Shown here in pieces: positions 27,470 to 36,109 of a stretch of 64,000 bases of DNA; the first letter of the stretch is position 1, and each line of letters opens with the position of its first letter. The notes beneath the pieces were generated by a model that was not told the origin of the DNA, made no database searches, and saw nothing but the letters and a program-made list of their open reading frames with translations. The stretch lies in assembly GCF_000799715.1 (NCBI RefSeq), contig NZ_JUHG01000013.1, positions 1,054,001 through 1,118,000 on the forward strand, in the 5' to 3' direction. The translations under genes were made by a program, and so were the position numbers. Origin of the DNA: Martinezella rhizogenes. GTDB taxonomy: Bacteria > Pseudomonadota > Alphaproteobacteria > Rhizobiales > Rhizobiaceae.

Positions 27470-27883
27470 TTATTCAGGAATGACGGCAATGGCGTCGATC
27501 TCGACCAGCCATTCCGGACGAGCGAGTGCCGAGACGACGATGCCTGTCGAAACCGGGAAAACGCCCTTCAGCCAGTGGCCGACGACGCGGTAGACTGTCT
27601 CGCGATAGCGCGGATCGACGATATAGATGGTGATCTTGCAGATATGATCGACCGAGGAGCCGGCTTCGCCGAGAAGCATCTTGATGTTTGCCATGGCCTG
27701 CTCAGTCTGGCCCTCGACGTCGCCAATCGCGACACTTGCGGAGGTGTCGAGATCTTGTCCGATCTGGCCACGCACGAAAACCATCGTGCCCTTGGCGACA
27801 ACAGTCTGGCAAAGATCGTTATCGAGTTTCTGCTCGGGGTAGGTGTCCTTGGTATTGAACTTGCGGATGCGGGTATGAGCCAT
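27470..27883 (-). CDS. RidA/YjgF family enamine/imine deaminase
   Basis: 137 aa from the ATG at 27883, chosen for the AAGGA ribosome-binding site just upstream; a longer open frame to 28090 overlaps the FMO gene and has no support. The fold core is intact (VFVRGQIGQDLDT, QTEQAMANIKMLLGEAG, VDPRYRETVYRV). RidA proteins hydrolyse reactive enamines or imines made by amine-oxidising enzymes, which suits its place just after a flavin monooxygenase. The usual catalytic Arg is expected in the last third; in this sequence it may be R in ARPEWLVEIDA. Confidence 0.9.
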   Translation of the reverse strand: MAHTRIRKFNTKDTYPEQKLDNDLCQTVVAKGTMVFVRGQIGQDLDTSASVAIGDVEGQTEQAMANIKMLLGEAGSSVDHICKITIYIVDPRYRETVYRVVGHWLKGVFPVSTGIVVSALARPEWLVEIDAIAVIPE

Positions 27884-27963
27884 GTTTGAAGTCCTTGGAA
27901 TGATGCTTTCGCGAGTGGTTGCGGCGGTTGAGCGCTGTCCGAGCATGGAAGTATTCGAGCGTT

Positions 27964-29229
27964 TCAGTCGCCCATTGGGCTGGAAGGACGGTAATCGAAG
28001 TACTTGCGCTGGGTTGCAATCCGATCCGCCAGATGTTTCGCATCGTGCCAGACACCCCAGATAAAGCTGGAACCTCTTCGCGACTGCCATGGCAATCCGA
28101 GAAAATAGATGCCGCGCTCGGCGGAGACCCCGCGCTGATGCTTTGGACGTCCCCGCTCGTCGAACGCGTCGACCTTTAGCCAGCTATAATCAGACATGAA
28201 TCCAGTCGCCCAGATAATCGACCCAATGCCGGCTTCCGCAAGATTGAGCTTCAGAATTGGGCTGGTGACGCAATCCGGCACTGGCTCGATCCTCCTGGCC
28301 TCGGGATCTTGCGGAAGGTCGATGCCGTTGCGTGTTACATATTCGTCGGCCTCGTCCAGCAGCGACATATAGTTGGCATCACCGCGCGCCAGGTTTCCGG
28401 CCAAGTCCTGGGCAAAGTTCAGGGCGGCACCATCGAAGGATTGCGTCAGGCCAAGCAAGGTCATCCCCTGTGCGGCCAGGCGTCGAAAGTCGATCGTATA
28501 GCCGCCATGGGCACCGCTTACCGCGATCGTCACATGTTCCGTCCCCGGCCCGGGCGTTTCGGCGTCCCATTTCCCAAGAACGCCGAGCCACCAGCAAAAG
28601 TCGCGTCCGCGATAGGCGCGCGGCGGGCGATCATGTGGGCCGACAGACAGATATACGCGCCGGCCTGAAACAAGGAGTTCCTCAGCGATCTGCACTCCAG
28701 ACGACCCCGCGCCCACGACCAGTACCGCTCCATCGGGCAACCGATCCGGATTACGATATCCACTGGAATGCATCTGGAGAATGTTCGGATGTTCCGGAAC
28801 GATCTTCGGGATGATCGGCAACTGGAAAGCGCCGGTCGCAGCGACAACGTTTTGAGCCATGATGACGCCTTCGGACGTTTCCACGCGGAAGTCAGGCCGG
28901 CCAATATTTCTCTCTACGCTTTTTACCTCGACCCCGCAGCGAATGGGAGCGCCGATCTGTTCGGCATAGGCCTCAAAATAGCTGGCAACCTCTTCCTTTG
29001 TCGCAAAGGCATCGGGATCAAGACCGGAAAATTCCATTCCAGGGAAACGATCATGCCACGCGGGGCCATTGGCAACCAGGGAGTCCCACCTTTCCGAGCG
29101 CCAGCGTTCGGCGATGCGGCTGCGCTCAAGGACGAGATGGGGGACGCCGGCCCTGCTTAAGTGCTCGCTCATGGCAACTCCAGCTTGGCCAGCGCCAACA
29201 ATAAGAGTGTCCACTATTTCAACTGACAT
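27964..29229 (-). CDS. Flavin-containing monooxygenase (FAD/NADPH-dependent N- or Baeyer-Villiger-type oxygenase)
   Basis: 421 aa with two Rossmann motifs: FAD-binding GAGQAG (residues 12-17) and NADPH-binding GAGSSG (near 174). The early segment ERWRSERWDSLVANGP and the C-terminal IIWATGF signature fit the YUCCA/CzcO-like flavoprotein monooxygenases. Such enzymes hydroxylate nitrogen or sulfur atoms of small molecules. It heads a leftward operon with RidA and a DUF1028 protein. Substrate unknown; the combination points to oxidation of an amine or amide followed by imine clean-up. Confidence 0.88.
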   Translation of the reverse strand: MSVEIVDTLIVGAGQAGVAMSEHLSRAGVPHLVLERSRIAERWRSERWDSLVANGPAWHDRFPGMEFSGLDPDAFATKEEVASYFEAYAEQIGAPIRCGVEVKSVERNIGRPDFRVETSEGVIMAQNVVAATGAFQLPIIPKIVPEHPNILQMHSSGYRNPDRLPDGAVLVVGAGSSGVQIAEELLVSGRRVYLSVGPHDRPPRAYRGRDFCWWLGVLGKWDAETPGPGTEHVTIAVSGAHGGYTIDFRRLAAQGMTLLGLTQSFDGAALNFAQDLAGNLARGDANYMSLLDEADEYVTRNGIDLPQDPEARRIEPVPDCVTSPILKLNLAEAGIGSIIWATGFMSDYSWLKVDAFDERGRPKHQRGVSAERGIYFLGLPWQSRRGSSFIWGVWHDAKHLADRIATQRKYFDYRPSSPMGD

Positions 29230-29600
29230 TGCTGCGTCCTTTTCCCGATAAGGGCTCTGTGCGTAGGGCGGGGTATGATTGTTGGTTTAGTGCACAGGCC
29301 CGATCTAGAAAATTACGTTTTCATTTCGCAGTGGTTAGCCTGCCGCTAAGCATGAACGGCCGCCGATGACAGCACGAAGGGCACCGTCGCGTAACCGAGC
29401 AGCGATCAAAATGTGGGATCTGGCGGCATGACGAGATTATCTCGTAATCCTCTTTGTCGTTGCCACCAATTTCCAACGGACGTGATTGCTTATGCCGTTT
29501 GGCTCTATTTCCGGTCTGCCCATGGTCGAGGATATGCTGGCAGCCCATGGCCTCATCGGATCAGAAGTCGCTCACCAGACGGCCCGATCGTCACAATCTC
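29230..29600. other. Intergenic stretch upstream of the FMO operon
   Basis: No recognisable gene in the six frames. The segment adjoining 29229 should contain the FMO operon promoter. The right part merges into the broken DUF5666-like copy described separately. Confidence 0.4.
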
Positions 29601-29700
29601 CGTGACAAGGAGAACTCTATTCCGGACGGCACACTCGTCACAATCTTCGCCCCGACAACCAAGCCGCTGTCGTCATCGCCGCCGCGGCATGGTTGCTTGG
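29581..29700 (+). pseudogene. Degenerate second copy of the exported 209-aa protein gene
   Basis: Bases about 29612-29665 closely match 34115-34170 inside the intact gene at 33654-34283, including the shared 17-mer CTCTATTCCGGACGGCA. The conceptual pieces GPIVTIS and NSIPDGTLVTIFAPTTK correspond to RTVTVSY and ISIPDGTPVVTIAPATK of the intact protein, but in different frames, so the copy is broken. It has no start of its own. A duplication followed by decay is the simplest reading. Confidence 0.65.
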
Positions 29701-29737
29701 CAAACAAACGGAGCTGCCTAGACAAAGCGTCATGCGG

Positions 29738-30133
29738 TCAGCCCGGTATTTCTCCAACTTTCTCGGGATGAAGGCGGGAGAACGCCCTTACCGACATCAG
29801 CACCGGCAAGAGGTCGCGACCGGAATCCGTCAGACTATATTCGACACGCGGCGGCTGCTCACCAAAGTCTCGCCTCGCGACAAGTCCATCGTTCTCAAGC
29901 TCTCTGAGATGCTGCGTCAGCATTTTCTGCGAGATGTTTGGAATGTCCCGCAACAATCGCGAAGTCCGCATCGTCGGTTCCGCGAAAAGGCGGAACAAGA
30001 TCGGCAGCTTCCATCGCCCGCTGATCATACGAAATACTCTGTTCACATGGGCGACAGATCCATCCGGGCCCAGGCAAACATCTCTTTCCTCATATTCCAT
30101 AGGCACTTTTAAGTGCGTAATTGCGTCACTCAT
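29738..30133 (-). CDS. HxlR family transcriptional regulator
   Basis: About 131 aa. The start at 30133 (or the ATG just before it at 30136) is preferred because AGGA lies a suitable distance upstream; the open frame running to 30415 would overlap the divergent dehydrogenase gene. The winged-helix HxlR domain is clear: ISGRWKLPILFRLF, then SQKMLTQHLRELENDGLVAR, then YSLTDSGRDLLPVL. HxlR proteins respond to aldehydes, quinones or redox stress. Divergent from a short-chain dehydrogenase with 45 bases between them, so it probably controls that gene. Confidence 0.9.
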   Translation of the reverse strand: MSDAITHLKVPMEYEERDVCLGPDGSVAHVNRVFRMISGRWKLPILFRLFAEPTMRTSRLLRDIPNISQKMLTQHLRELENDGLVARRDFGEQPPRVEYSLTDSGRDLLPVLMSVRAFSRLHPEKVGEIPG

Positions 30134-30178
30134 CATCCTGTCCTCATAACACCCAGACACTAGCACGGGAGTGACGTC

Positions 30179-30988
30179 ATGGATCTGAAACTTAATGGAA
30201 GGGTTGCGCTGGTCACTGGCAGCAGCAAAGGGATTGGCGAAGGGATAGCACGAGTGCTTGCGCGCGAGGGCGCGACCGTCATCATTCATGGCCGCAACAA
30301 GACCAAGACCGAAGAAGTCGCTCACGACATTGTCGCTGAAGGCGGTCGTGCCCATGTCGTCATCGGCGACCTGATGAGCGAAGACGAGGTACAACGCCTT
30401 GTCGATGAGGCGCAAGGTTTCGCTAGCCCCGTGGAGATACTGATCAATAACGCTGGTGGCTCCGGTGAGACCGAAGACTGGACTACGACTCGCTCCGAGA
30501 CCTGGGCGGCGGGATATGACCGCAACGTCCTTGCGGCCGTTCGAGTCACGTCGCGTCTGCTACCAAGAATGCGGGAGGCGAAATGGGGAAGGATCGTCAA
30601 TATTTCCAGCCTCGCGGCATTGATGCCTCCTTCCAAAAGACCTGACTATGCTGCAGCAAAAGCAGCCATGATTGCGATGACCGCATCTCTGGCAAAGGCT
30701 GTCGCAATGGACGGCATTACGGCAAATACCGTTTCGCCTGGAACGATCCATAGCGCCAGCCTCGACGAAGCTTTCCAGAAAGTGGCAGGCAAGCAAGGGC
30801 TTGCAGCGCATGCACCATGGGCGGAAATCGAACAAACAGTGCTACCCATGTTCGCCCAGGTTCCTATGGGGCGGGTTGGAACGCTTGAAGAGATTGCCGA
30901 TGCCATCTGTTTTCTCGTCAGCCCTCGAGCAAGCTACATCACCGGAGCAAACCTCAGGCTCGATGGCGGAATGTGGCCGGGACTTTAG
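30179..30988 (+). CDS. Short-chain dehydrogenase/reductase (SDR)
   Basis: 269 aa classical SDR. NAD(P)-binding GSSKGIG (near residues 15-21), NNAGG, active-site Ser in NISSLAAL and the YAAAK catalytic pair (near 158-162). Starts at an ATG with GGGAG upstream, divergent from the HxlR gene. Reduces or oxidises a carbonyl/alcohol; substrate unknown. The HxlR neighbour suggests induction by a toxic aldehyde or ketone. Confidence 0.93.
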   Translation: MDLKLNGRVALVTGSSKGIGEGIARVLAREGATVIIHGRNKTKTEEVAHDIVAEGGRAHVVIGDLMSEDEVQRLVDEAQGFASPVEILINNAGGSGETEDWTTTRSETWAAGYDRNVLAAVRVTSRLLPRMREAKWGRIVNISSLAALMPPSKRPDYAAAKAAMIAMTASLAKAVAMDGITANTVSPGTIHSASLDEAFQKVAGKQGLAAHAPWAEIEQTVLPMFAQVPMGRVGTLEEIADAICFLVSPRASYITGANLRLDGGMWPGL

Positions 30989-31090
30989 ATCGTCACTTTG
31001 GCTGCCCAATGCGAAGGGGTAGGTTCGTCCGGATTGCCGACTGTGGTCATGGCTCAAAAACGCCAAAAGCAAACGACCTAAGCGTAATGG

Positions 31091-32023
31091 TCAAGCAGGC
31101 TCGCCAAGGTGGCGTTGGACCCACTTCATCTCTTCCGATGCCGTGCGTCCGAAATGCCGTTTGAAGTCACGGCTGAATTGAGCTGGGCTCGCGTAGCCAA
31201 CCGAAGCCGCGACCTCTGCAATCGTGCCGCTTTGGCGTGCGATCATCAATCTTGCTTCGTGGAGCCGTATCGCTTTCACGTACTGCATTGGACTGTTACC
31301 GGTCAGACCCTTGAAATGAACATGGTAGGAGGGAACGCTCATGCCTACGTCTCTCGCCAGATCAGCGACCGCGATTTCGGAGCCATAATTTTCCCGCAAC
31401 CAGGCCAAGCTCTGAATGAGTTTTCCGGATGTGCCTTTCTGCTGAAGGGCAGCGATCATCGCGCCGCCTTGCGGGCCAACCAAGGCCCGGTAATGCAGTT
31501 CACGCAGAATGCTGGCACCAAGCACAGCAACATCAACGGTGCTGCAAAGTGCCATCAGCAGGCGCAGCAGGACATCCTCGATATCGGTCGCCATCCTACT
31601 TGAGACGAGACCTCGCGGCTTGTCGCTCACCAGTTCGGCGTGCTTTTGCACTTGCATGGCGATCTCGGCTGCCATCTGCATGTCGAACTCGACATAGACC
31701 GCAAGCAATGGCCGCTCCGGACTGGCCGTCGACTTCATCCGGAATGGAACGGGTATCGAAACCGCCAAATAGTGTTCCTCATCGTAGCAGAAGACCTTCC
31801 CTTCGAGGATGCCTTGCTTGCTTCCCTGCAATACGAACACCGCGCCTGGCTTATAGAGCACCGGGATGTCGTGAAGCACAGCTTCCGTCCGCAATATGCG
31901 GACGGAACTGAGCGCGGTCGGATTGTATCCGTGACGGGGGGCGAGAACTTTGGCCAACTCGACCATCTCGCGTCGCTTGGATCGGTCCTGATCGCCAAGC
32001 ATAGGATTTGGCAACATATTCAT
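31091..32023 (-). CDS. AraC family transcriptional regulator
   Basis: 310 aa. Residues 1-170 form the AraC_N-type cupin domain of the family that often controls alcohol/aldehyde-metabolising SDR genes (VLQGSKQGILEGKVFCYDEE); residues 205-305 hold the two helix-turn-helix motifs (IAVADLARDVGMSVPSYHVH, and IAEVAASVGYASPAQFSRDF). Divergent from the SDR at 32100, with about 75 bases between them, which makes that gene its likely target. Confidence 0.93.
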   Translation of the reverse strand: MNMLPNPMLGDQDRSKRREMVELAKVLAPRHGYNPTALSSVRILRTEAVLHDIPVLYKPGAVFVLQGSKQGILEGKVFCYDEEHYLAVSIPVPFRMKSTASPERPLLAVYVEFDMQMAAEIAMQVQKHAELVSDKPRGLVSSRMATDIEDVLLRLLMALCSTVDVAVLGASILRELHYRALVGPQGGAMIAALQQKGTSGKLIQSLAWLRENYGSEIAVADLARDVGMSVPSYHVHFKGLTGNSPMQYVKAIRLHEARLMIARQSGTIAEVAASVGYASPAQFSRDFKRHFGRTASEEMKWVQRHLGEPA

Positions 32024-32099
32024 AGAATCCGCAATCGAAGCAGGGCCTCCTTCATACTATTTGTCAAACCTAACCTCAATTAGGGAATGTTTGCAGATC

Positions 32100-32927
32100 A
32101 TGTCACAAAAGACCTTCTTCATCACTGGAGCGAATTCCGGCTTCGGGCTGGCCGTTGCTTCAGCGGCCGTCCAGACGGGCCACACGGTGATTGGTACCGT
32201 TCGCTCGGAAGCGTCACGCCGAGCGCTCGCCAAAGCCCTCCCCGCAGTCCGGCCGGTCCTCTGCGACGTAACGGAGTTCGACCGTATACCTGACGTCGTC
32301 CGGCAGGCGGAGGACGAGCATGGACCGGTTGACGTGCTGATCAACAATGCCGGTTACGGCCATGAGGGAGTGCTTGAGGAGTCGCCGATTGAAGAGATGC
32401 GGCGTCAGTTCGACGTGAACGTCTTCGGCGCCGTCGCTGTGGCCAAGGCATTTCTTCCCAGGTTCCGCGAGCGACGCAGTGGGTTCATCGTCAACGTCAC
32501 TTCTATGGGCGGCATGATCACCATGCCCGGCATCGCGTATTATTGCGGCAGCAAGTTTGCGCTTCAAGGCATATCGGAAGTGATGCGTTCGGAAATGGCC
32601 CCGTTCGGTGTCCGCGTGACTACCCTTTGCCCCGGCTCCTTCCGGACAGATTGGGCCGGGCGATCAATGGTCCGCACAGAGCGGTCCATCGCGGACTACA
32701 ATACCCTTTTTGATCCGATCCGCGCGGCGCGACAGGCCGTAAGCGGCAAGCAACTCGGTGACCCGGACAAACTGGCAGCGGCCGTTTTGACCTTGGTTGA
32801 ATCCGATGATCCTCCGCCGCAGCTTCTACTTGGCAGTGATGCCCTGAAGTTTGTGTCGGCTCGAATCGAGCGCCTCCAGCAGGAAATTGAGACGTGGAAA
32901 TCAGTCACCGTCTCGACCGATGGATGA
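32100..32927 (+). CDS. Short-chain dehydrogenase/reductase (SDR)
   Basis: 275 aa from the ATG at 32100; an upstream TTG at 32061 in the same frame would add 13 residues that do not look like an SDR start. Motifs: GANSGFG (cofactor loop), NNAGYGHEG, the catalytic Ser in NVTSMGGM and YYCGSK for the Tyr-Lys pair. Belongs to the subfamily often called oxidoreductase/short-chain with a divergent AraC regulator. Substrate unknown. Confidence 0.92.
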   Translation: MSQKTFFITGANSGFGLAVASAAVQTGHTVIGTVRSEASRRALAKALPAVRPVLCDVTEFDRIPDVVRQAEDEHGPVDVLINNAGYGHEGVLEESPIEEMRRQFDVNVFGAVAVAKAFLPRFRERRSGFIVNVTSMGGMITMPGIAYYCGSKFALQGISEVMRSEMAPFGVRVTTLCPGSFRTDWAGRSMVRTERSIADYNTLFDPIRAARQAVSGKQLGDPDKLAAAVLTLVESDDPPPQLLLGSDALKFVSARIERLQQEIETWKSVTVSTDG

Positions 32928-32961
32928 TGGGCGCAGGAAATCAGCTTTTCTGCTTGACTGC

Positions 32962-32979
32962 CTTCCTACTGGAAGGTAG
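32962..32979. promoter_or_regulatory. Probable TetR operator, copy 1 (CTAC-N6-GTAG)
   Basis: CTTCCTACTGGAAGGTAG sits directly in front of the tetR start. An almost identical 18-mer (15 of 18 bases) occurs in reverse orientation before the exported-protein gene at 33654. Both contain CTAC-N6-GTAG. The position suits autorepression by the TetR protein. Confidence 0.6.
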
Positions 32980-32987
32980 AAACAGTC

Positions 32988-33578
32988 ATGAGCAACCTTT
33001 TAACGACATCCGACGAAATCCTGGCTTCCGCGCGAGCATTGATCATGAGCGGAGGTTATAACGGCTTCAGCTATGCCGACATCGCTGAAGTCGTCGGCAT
33101 CCGCAAGGCCAGCATCCATCATCATTTCCCAAGCAAGGTCGATTTGGTCCGCACGCTTGTAAAACAATATCGTGAAGATGCCGAGATGGCCGTGGCGGGT
33201 CTGGAGCAAAACGTACCAGACCCCCTTCAGCTCCTCAAAACCTACGCGGGCCACTGGGCCAAGTGCATAGAGGACGCAAGCAGGCCTTTTTGCGTCTGCG
33301 CTTTGCTTGCAAGTGAACTGCCAGCGCTGCCGCCAGAAGTCGCGGGAGAGGTAAAGGCTTTTTTCCGCTTTGCCTCGACATGGCTGACCTCCGTCATGGA
33401 ACGAGGATCCAAGGAGGGGGCCGTAAATCTGTCAAGCGAACCTCGCGTTGAGGCTGAAGCATTCATGGCGACTGTCCATGGAGCCATGCTCTCGGCGCGT
33501 GCTTACGGGACTCCAGAGGTGTTCGCCACCATTCTGGCGCCCACCTTGGAGCGGCTGTCTCCGACCACCGCTCACTAA
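32988..33578 (+). CDS. TetR/AcrR family transcriptional regulator
   Basis: 196 aa. The N-terminal helix-turn-helix (GFSYADIAEVVGIRKASIHH, HFPSKVDLV) fills residues 20-60; the ligand-binding part is all-helical and Cys-containing (FCVCALLASELPALPP). An overlapping palindrome precedes the start. The same palindrome lies upstream of the next gene, so this regulator probably governs itself and the following exported protein/cytochrome b/Mo-enzyme group. Confidence 0.94.
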   Translation: MSNLLTTSDEILASARALIMSGGYNGFSYADIAEVVGIRKASIHHHFPSKVDLVRTLVKQYREDAEMAVAGLEQNVPDPLQLLKTYAGHWAKCIEDASRPFCVCALLASELPALPPEVAGEVKAFFRFASTWLTSVMERGSKEGAVNLSSEPRVEAEAFMATVHGAMLSARAYGTPEVFATILAPTLERLSPTTAH

Positions 33579-33627
33579 AGTTCCGGGCGAAACAAATCGC
33601 CCTGAGTGACAACTGTAACTCACGAAT

Positions 33628-33645
33628 CTACCAACTAGTAGGAAG
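33628..33645. promoter_or_regulatory. Probable TetR operator, copy 2 (CTAC-N6-GTAG)
   Basis: CTACCAACTAGTAGGAAG, read on the opposite strand, matches copy 1 at 32962-32979 in 15 of 18 positions. It lies just before the ribosome-binding site of the exported protein gene at 33654, a place where a bound repressor would block transcription or early elongation. Confidence 0.6.
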
Positions 33646-33653
33646 AAATTAAA

Positions 33654-34283
33654 ATGATCAGGAACTTTCTCTCCGCCCTCGTAGTGGGCCTGTCCGGTCT
33701 CTCGTCGGTGACTATTCTTGCCGTGCCTGCGCATGCCGAAGACAAGAAGGCCGAGCAGGTCCATGTCCGGGGCAGCATCGTCAACTACAGCGGGTCCACT
33801 CTCAAGGTGAAGACGCGCGAGGGCGAGATCGTCGATGTCGCCCTCGCTGACGACTGGAAACTTGCCAGCGTCGCAAACGCGAAAGTCACCGACATCAAGC
33901 CGGGCGACTTCGTCGGCATTGCATCTCTGCCGAAAGAGAGCGGTGGTGACGGCGCGCTTGAAGTGCTCATCTTCCCGCCGGCAATGAAAGGTGCAGGTGA
34001 GGGCAGCTACGGTTGGGACCTTAAGCCCAACAGCAGCATGACCAATGCTACCGTGGCAGATGCCGTCAAAGGCGTCGATGGCCGGACGGTCACTGTTTCC
34101 TATCACGGCAAGGAAAAGAAGATCTCTATTCCGGACGGCACGCCCGTCGTGACCATTGCTCCGGCAACCAAGGACGATCTCGTTCCCGGCGCCGTCGTCT
34201 TCGTACCTGCCGAGAAGGCTGCAACCGGCACCATCGCCCACCAGATCCTTGTCGGAAAAAATGGCGTGGTCCCACCAATGTGA
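33654..34283 (+). CDS. Exported beta-rich protein of unknown function (DUF5666-like)
   Basis: 209 aa with a Sec signal peptide (cleavage after AVPAHA, about residue 28). The mature protein has two similar beta-rich parts, VHVRGSIVNYSGSTLKVKTR (about 36-55) and AVKGVDGRTVTVSYHGKEKK, each followed by a PGD/VPG turn (IKPGDFVGI, LVPGAVVFV), suggesting a tandem OB-like or DUF5666 fold. I do not recognise a defined function. It is preceded by the TetR operator and followed by a cytochrome b and a molybdoenzyme, so it may serve that periplasmic redox unit. A broken copy occurs near 29.6 kb. Confidence 0.8.
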   Translation: MIRNFLSALVVGLSGLSSVTILAVPAHAEDKKAEQVHVRGSIVNYSGSTLKVKTREGEIVDVALADDWKLASVANAKVTDIKPGDFVGIASLPKESGGDGALEVLIFPPAMKGAGEGSYGWDLKPNSSMTNATVADAVKGVDGRTVTVSYHGKEKKISIPDGTPVVTIAPATKDDLVPGAVVFVPAEKAATGTIAHQILVGKNGVVPPM

Positions 34284-34387
34284 CCACGTCGTCGCCGGTC
34301 GGCTCGGCCCGCCACCGGTTCGACCGGCGACTGCCAAGAAACGCTGCCTGACCTTATCCGATGGATGCTATCGACGGAGGATCCGTC

Positions 34388-35242
34388 ATGAACGACAATG
34401 CCACCAATGACAACGTTCGATATCCTCGAATGACCTTCATTCGCCGCCACACCCTCGTCACGCGGCTCACTCACTGGCTGAACGTGCTTTGCCTAAGCTT
34501 TCTCCTGTTGAGCGGGCTGCAGATTTTCAACGCCCATCCGGAGCTTTATTGGGGCCATTATGGCGCAGATGGCGACCCTGCCGTCCTCACGATTGGCTCT
34601 GAGGGACAAGGAGGCGAAATACGCGGTTTCGTGCGGGTCGGGGGTGCCCGTTTTGCGACCACTGGTGTCCTTGGAGTTTCGGACGTCGAAGGTGAGCCGA
34701 CGTCGCGGGCTTTCCCGGTATGGGCTACCATACCGTCGTTTCAGGATCTCGCGGCTGGACGCCGCTGGCATTTCTTCTTTGCCTGGCTGTTTCTTATCAA
34801 CGGTATCCTTTACCTCGGCTTCAGTGCCTTGAACGGCCATTTCAGGCGGGACCTGGCGCCGACAATTCGAGAGCTTTCACCACGTCATCTGTGGCACGAA
34901 GTTCTTGATCACGTTCGTCTTCGCTTCCCGGAAGGCGAGGAGGCAAAACGCTACAACGCACTTCAAAAGCTGACATATCTTGCCGTAATCGTTGTCCTGC
35001 TGCCCCTCATGGTCCTGACAGGTCTGGCTATGTCGCCCGGTGTCGATGCTGCCCTCCCCGCGCTGGTCGATCTCTTCGGGGGACGCCAATCTGCTCGAAC
35101 CATCCACTTCATCACCGCATCGCTTCTGGTGCTCTTCGTCATCGTTCACATCGCCATGGTCGTGCTGTCGGGGACCTGGAACAATATCCGCTCGATGATC
35201 ACCGGCCGCTACGCGATCCAAGAGAAAGGCCCGAAATCATGA
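34388..35242 (+). CDS. Cytochrome b561-type membrane subunit
   Basis: 284 aa from the ATG at 34388, which has CGGAGG seven bases upstream (an in-frame start at 34361 lacks this). Four main spans of the Ni-hydrogenase/formate-dehydrogenase cytochrome b class, with candidate heme histidines in RHTLVTRLTHWLN (span 1), RRWHFFFAW, and IHFITASLLVLFVIVHIAMV (last span). The long loop after span 1 contains a periplasmic insert. Its stop overlaps the next gene (ATGA). It should pass electrons between the quinone pool and the molybdoenzyme encoded next. Confidence 0.9.
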   Translation: MNDNATNDNVRYPRMTFIRRHTLVTRLTHWLNVLCLSFLLLSGLQIFNAHPELYWGHYGADGDPAVLTIGSEGQGGEIRGFVRVGGARFATTGVLGVSDVEGEPTSRAFPVWATIPSFQDLAAGRRWHFFFAWLFLINGILYLGFSALNGHFRRDLAPTIRELSPRHLWHEVLDHVRLRFPEGEEAKRYNALQKLTYLAVIVVLLPLMVLTGLAMSPGVDAALPALVDLFGGRQSARTIHFITASLLVLFVIVHIAMVVLSGTWNNIRSMITGRYAIQEKGPKS

Positions 35243-36015
35243 GCCATCTTCTCACCCGCCGCCGGTTCCTGATCGGCAGCACACTTGGCGCCAGTGCCCT
35301 GACCCTTTCCGGGTGTGACCTGCTGGAGCAAAACGCCGACGTCGCCGCTGTTATCCGCTCGGCGGAAAAGCTGACGATGAAAGCTCAAAGGCTGCTTCAG
35401 GGACCTGATGCACTGGCCCGCGAGTTTGCCGAATCAGATATTTCGCCATCCTTCAGGGTCAACGGCACGAGCGCGCCGGACAGCGAGGAGTACGCCGCCC
35501 TCGCCGACGGCAAATTCGCAGCCTGGCGGCTAAAGATCGACGGCCTTGTCGACCGCCCCCGAGAATTCTCGCTCGCAGATCTCAAGACGCTTCCGGCGCG
35601 CACCCAGATCACTCGCCACGACTGCGTGGAGGGATGGAGCGCCATCGGCAAATGGACGGGCGTCCCGCTCGGCATTCTCCTGAGTACGGTCATCCTCAAG
35701 CCAACGGCGCGATATGTGGTCTTCCATTGCGCCGATGAGCTGGAGAAGACGTTGGACGGAAGCGGTCGCTACTATGAGAGCATCGATCTTATCGACGCCT
35801 ATCATCCGCAAACCATCCTCGCCTATCAGATGAACGGTCAGGAGCTGAGCATTGGCCACGGCGCCCCGCTGCGTCTGAGGGTTGAGCGGCAACTCGGCTA
35901 CAAGCAGGCGAAATACATCATGCGTATTGAAATCGTCGACAGCTTTGCAGGTTTCAGCGGCGGTAACGGCGGTTACTGGGAAGATCGAGGATACGAGTGG
36001 TACGCGGGAATCTGA
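35239..36015 (+). CDS. Molybdopterin-dependent oxidoreductase, sulfite oxidase/YedY-like Tat lipoprotein
   Basis: 258 aa. The N-terminus has a twin-arginine motif (TRRRFLIGSTLGA) and then a lipobox LSGC (Cys about 29), so it should be exported folded and then lipid-anchored. The oxidoreductase molybdopterin domain (about 85-250) carries the Mo-ligand Cys in TRHDCVEGWSAIGKW, with LSIGHGAPLRL later. No dimerisation domain is present, as in YedY/MsrP rather than full sulfite oxidase. Co-translated with a cytochrome b, like the MsrP-MsrQ pair but with an unrelated membrane subunit. Substrate unknown. Confidence 0.92.
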   Translation: MSHLLTRRRFLIGSTLGASALTLSGCDLLEQNADVAAVIRSAEKLTMKAQRLLQGPDALAREFAESDISPSFRVNGTSAPDSEEYAALADGKFAAWRLKIDGLVDRPREFSLADLKTLPARTQITRHDCVEGWSAIGKWTGVPLGILLSTVILKPTARYVVFHCADELEKTLDGSGRYYESIDLIDAYHPQTILAYQMNGQELSIGHGAPLRLRVERQLGYKQAKYIMRIEIVDSFAGFSGGNGGYWEDRGYEWYAGI

Positions 36016-36109
36016 CCCTGGGTTCGGCTTTCAAAGTCGGTCGGCAGCTTCTTCGACCGGCGCGACCCCAACCTTGTTGGCAATCAGACCGCGAGATCAA
36101 GAAGGAGAA

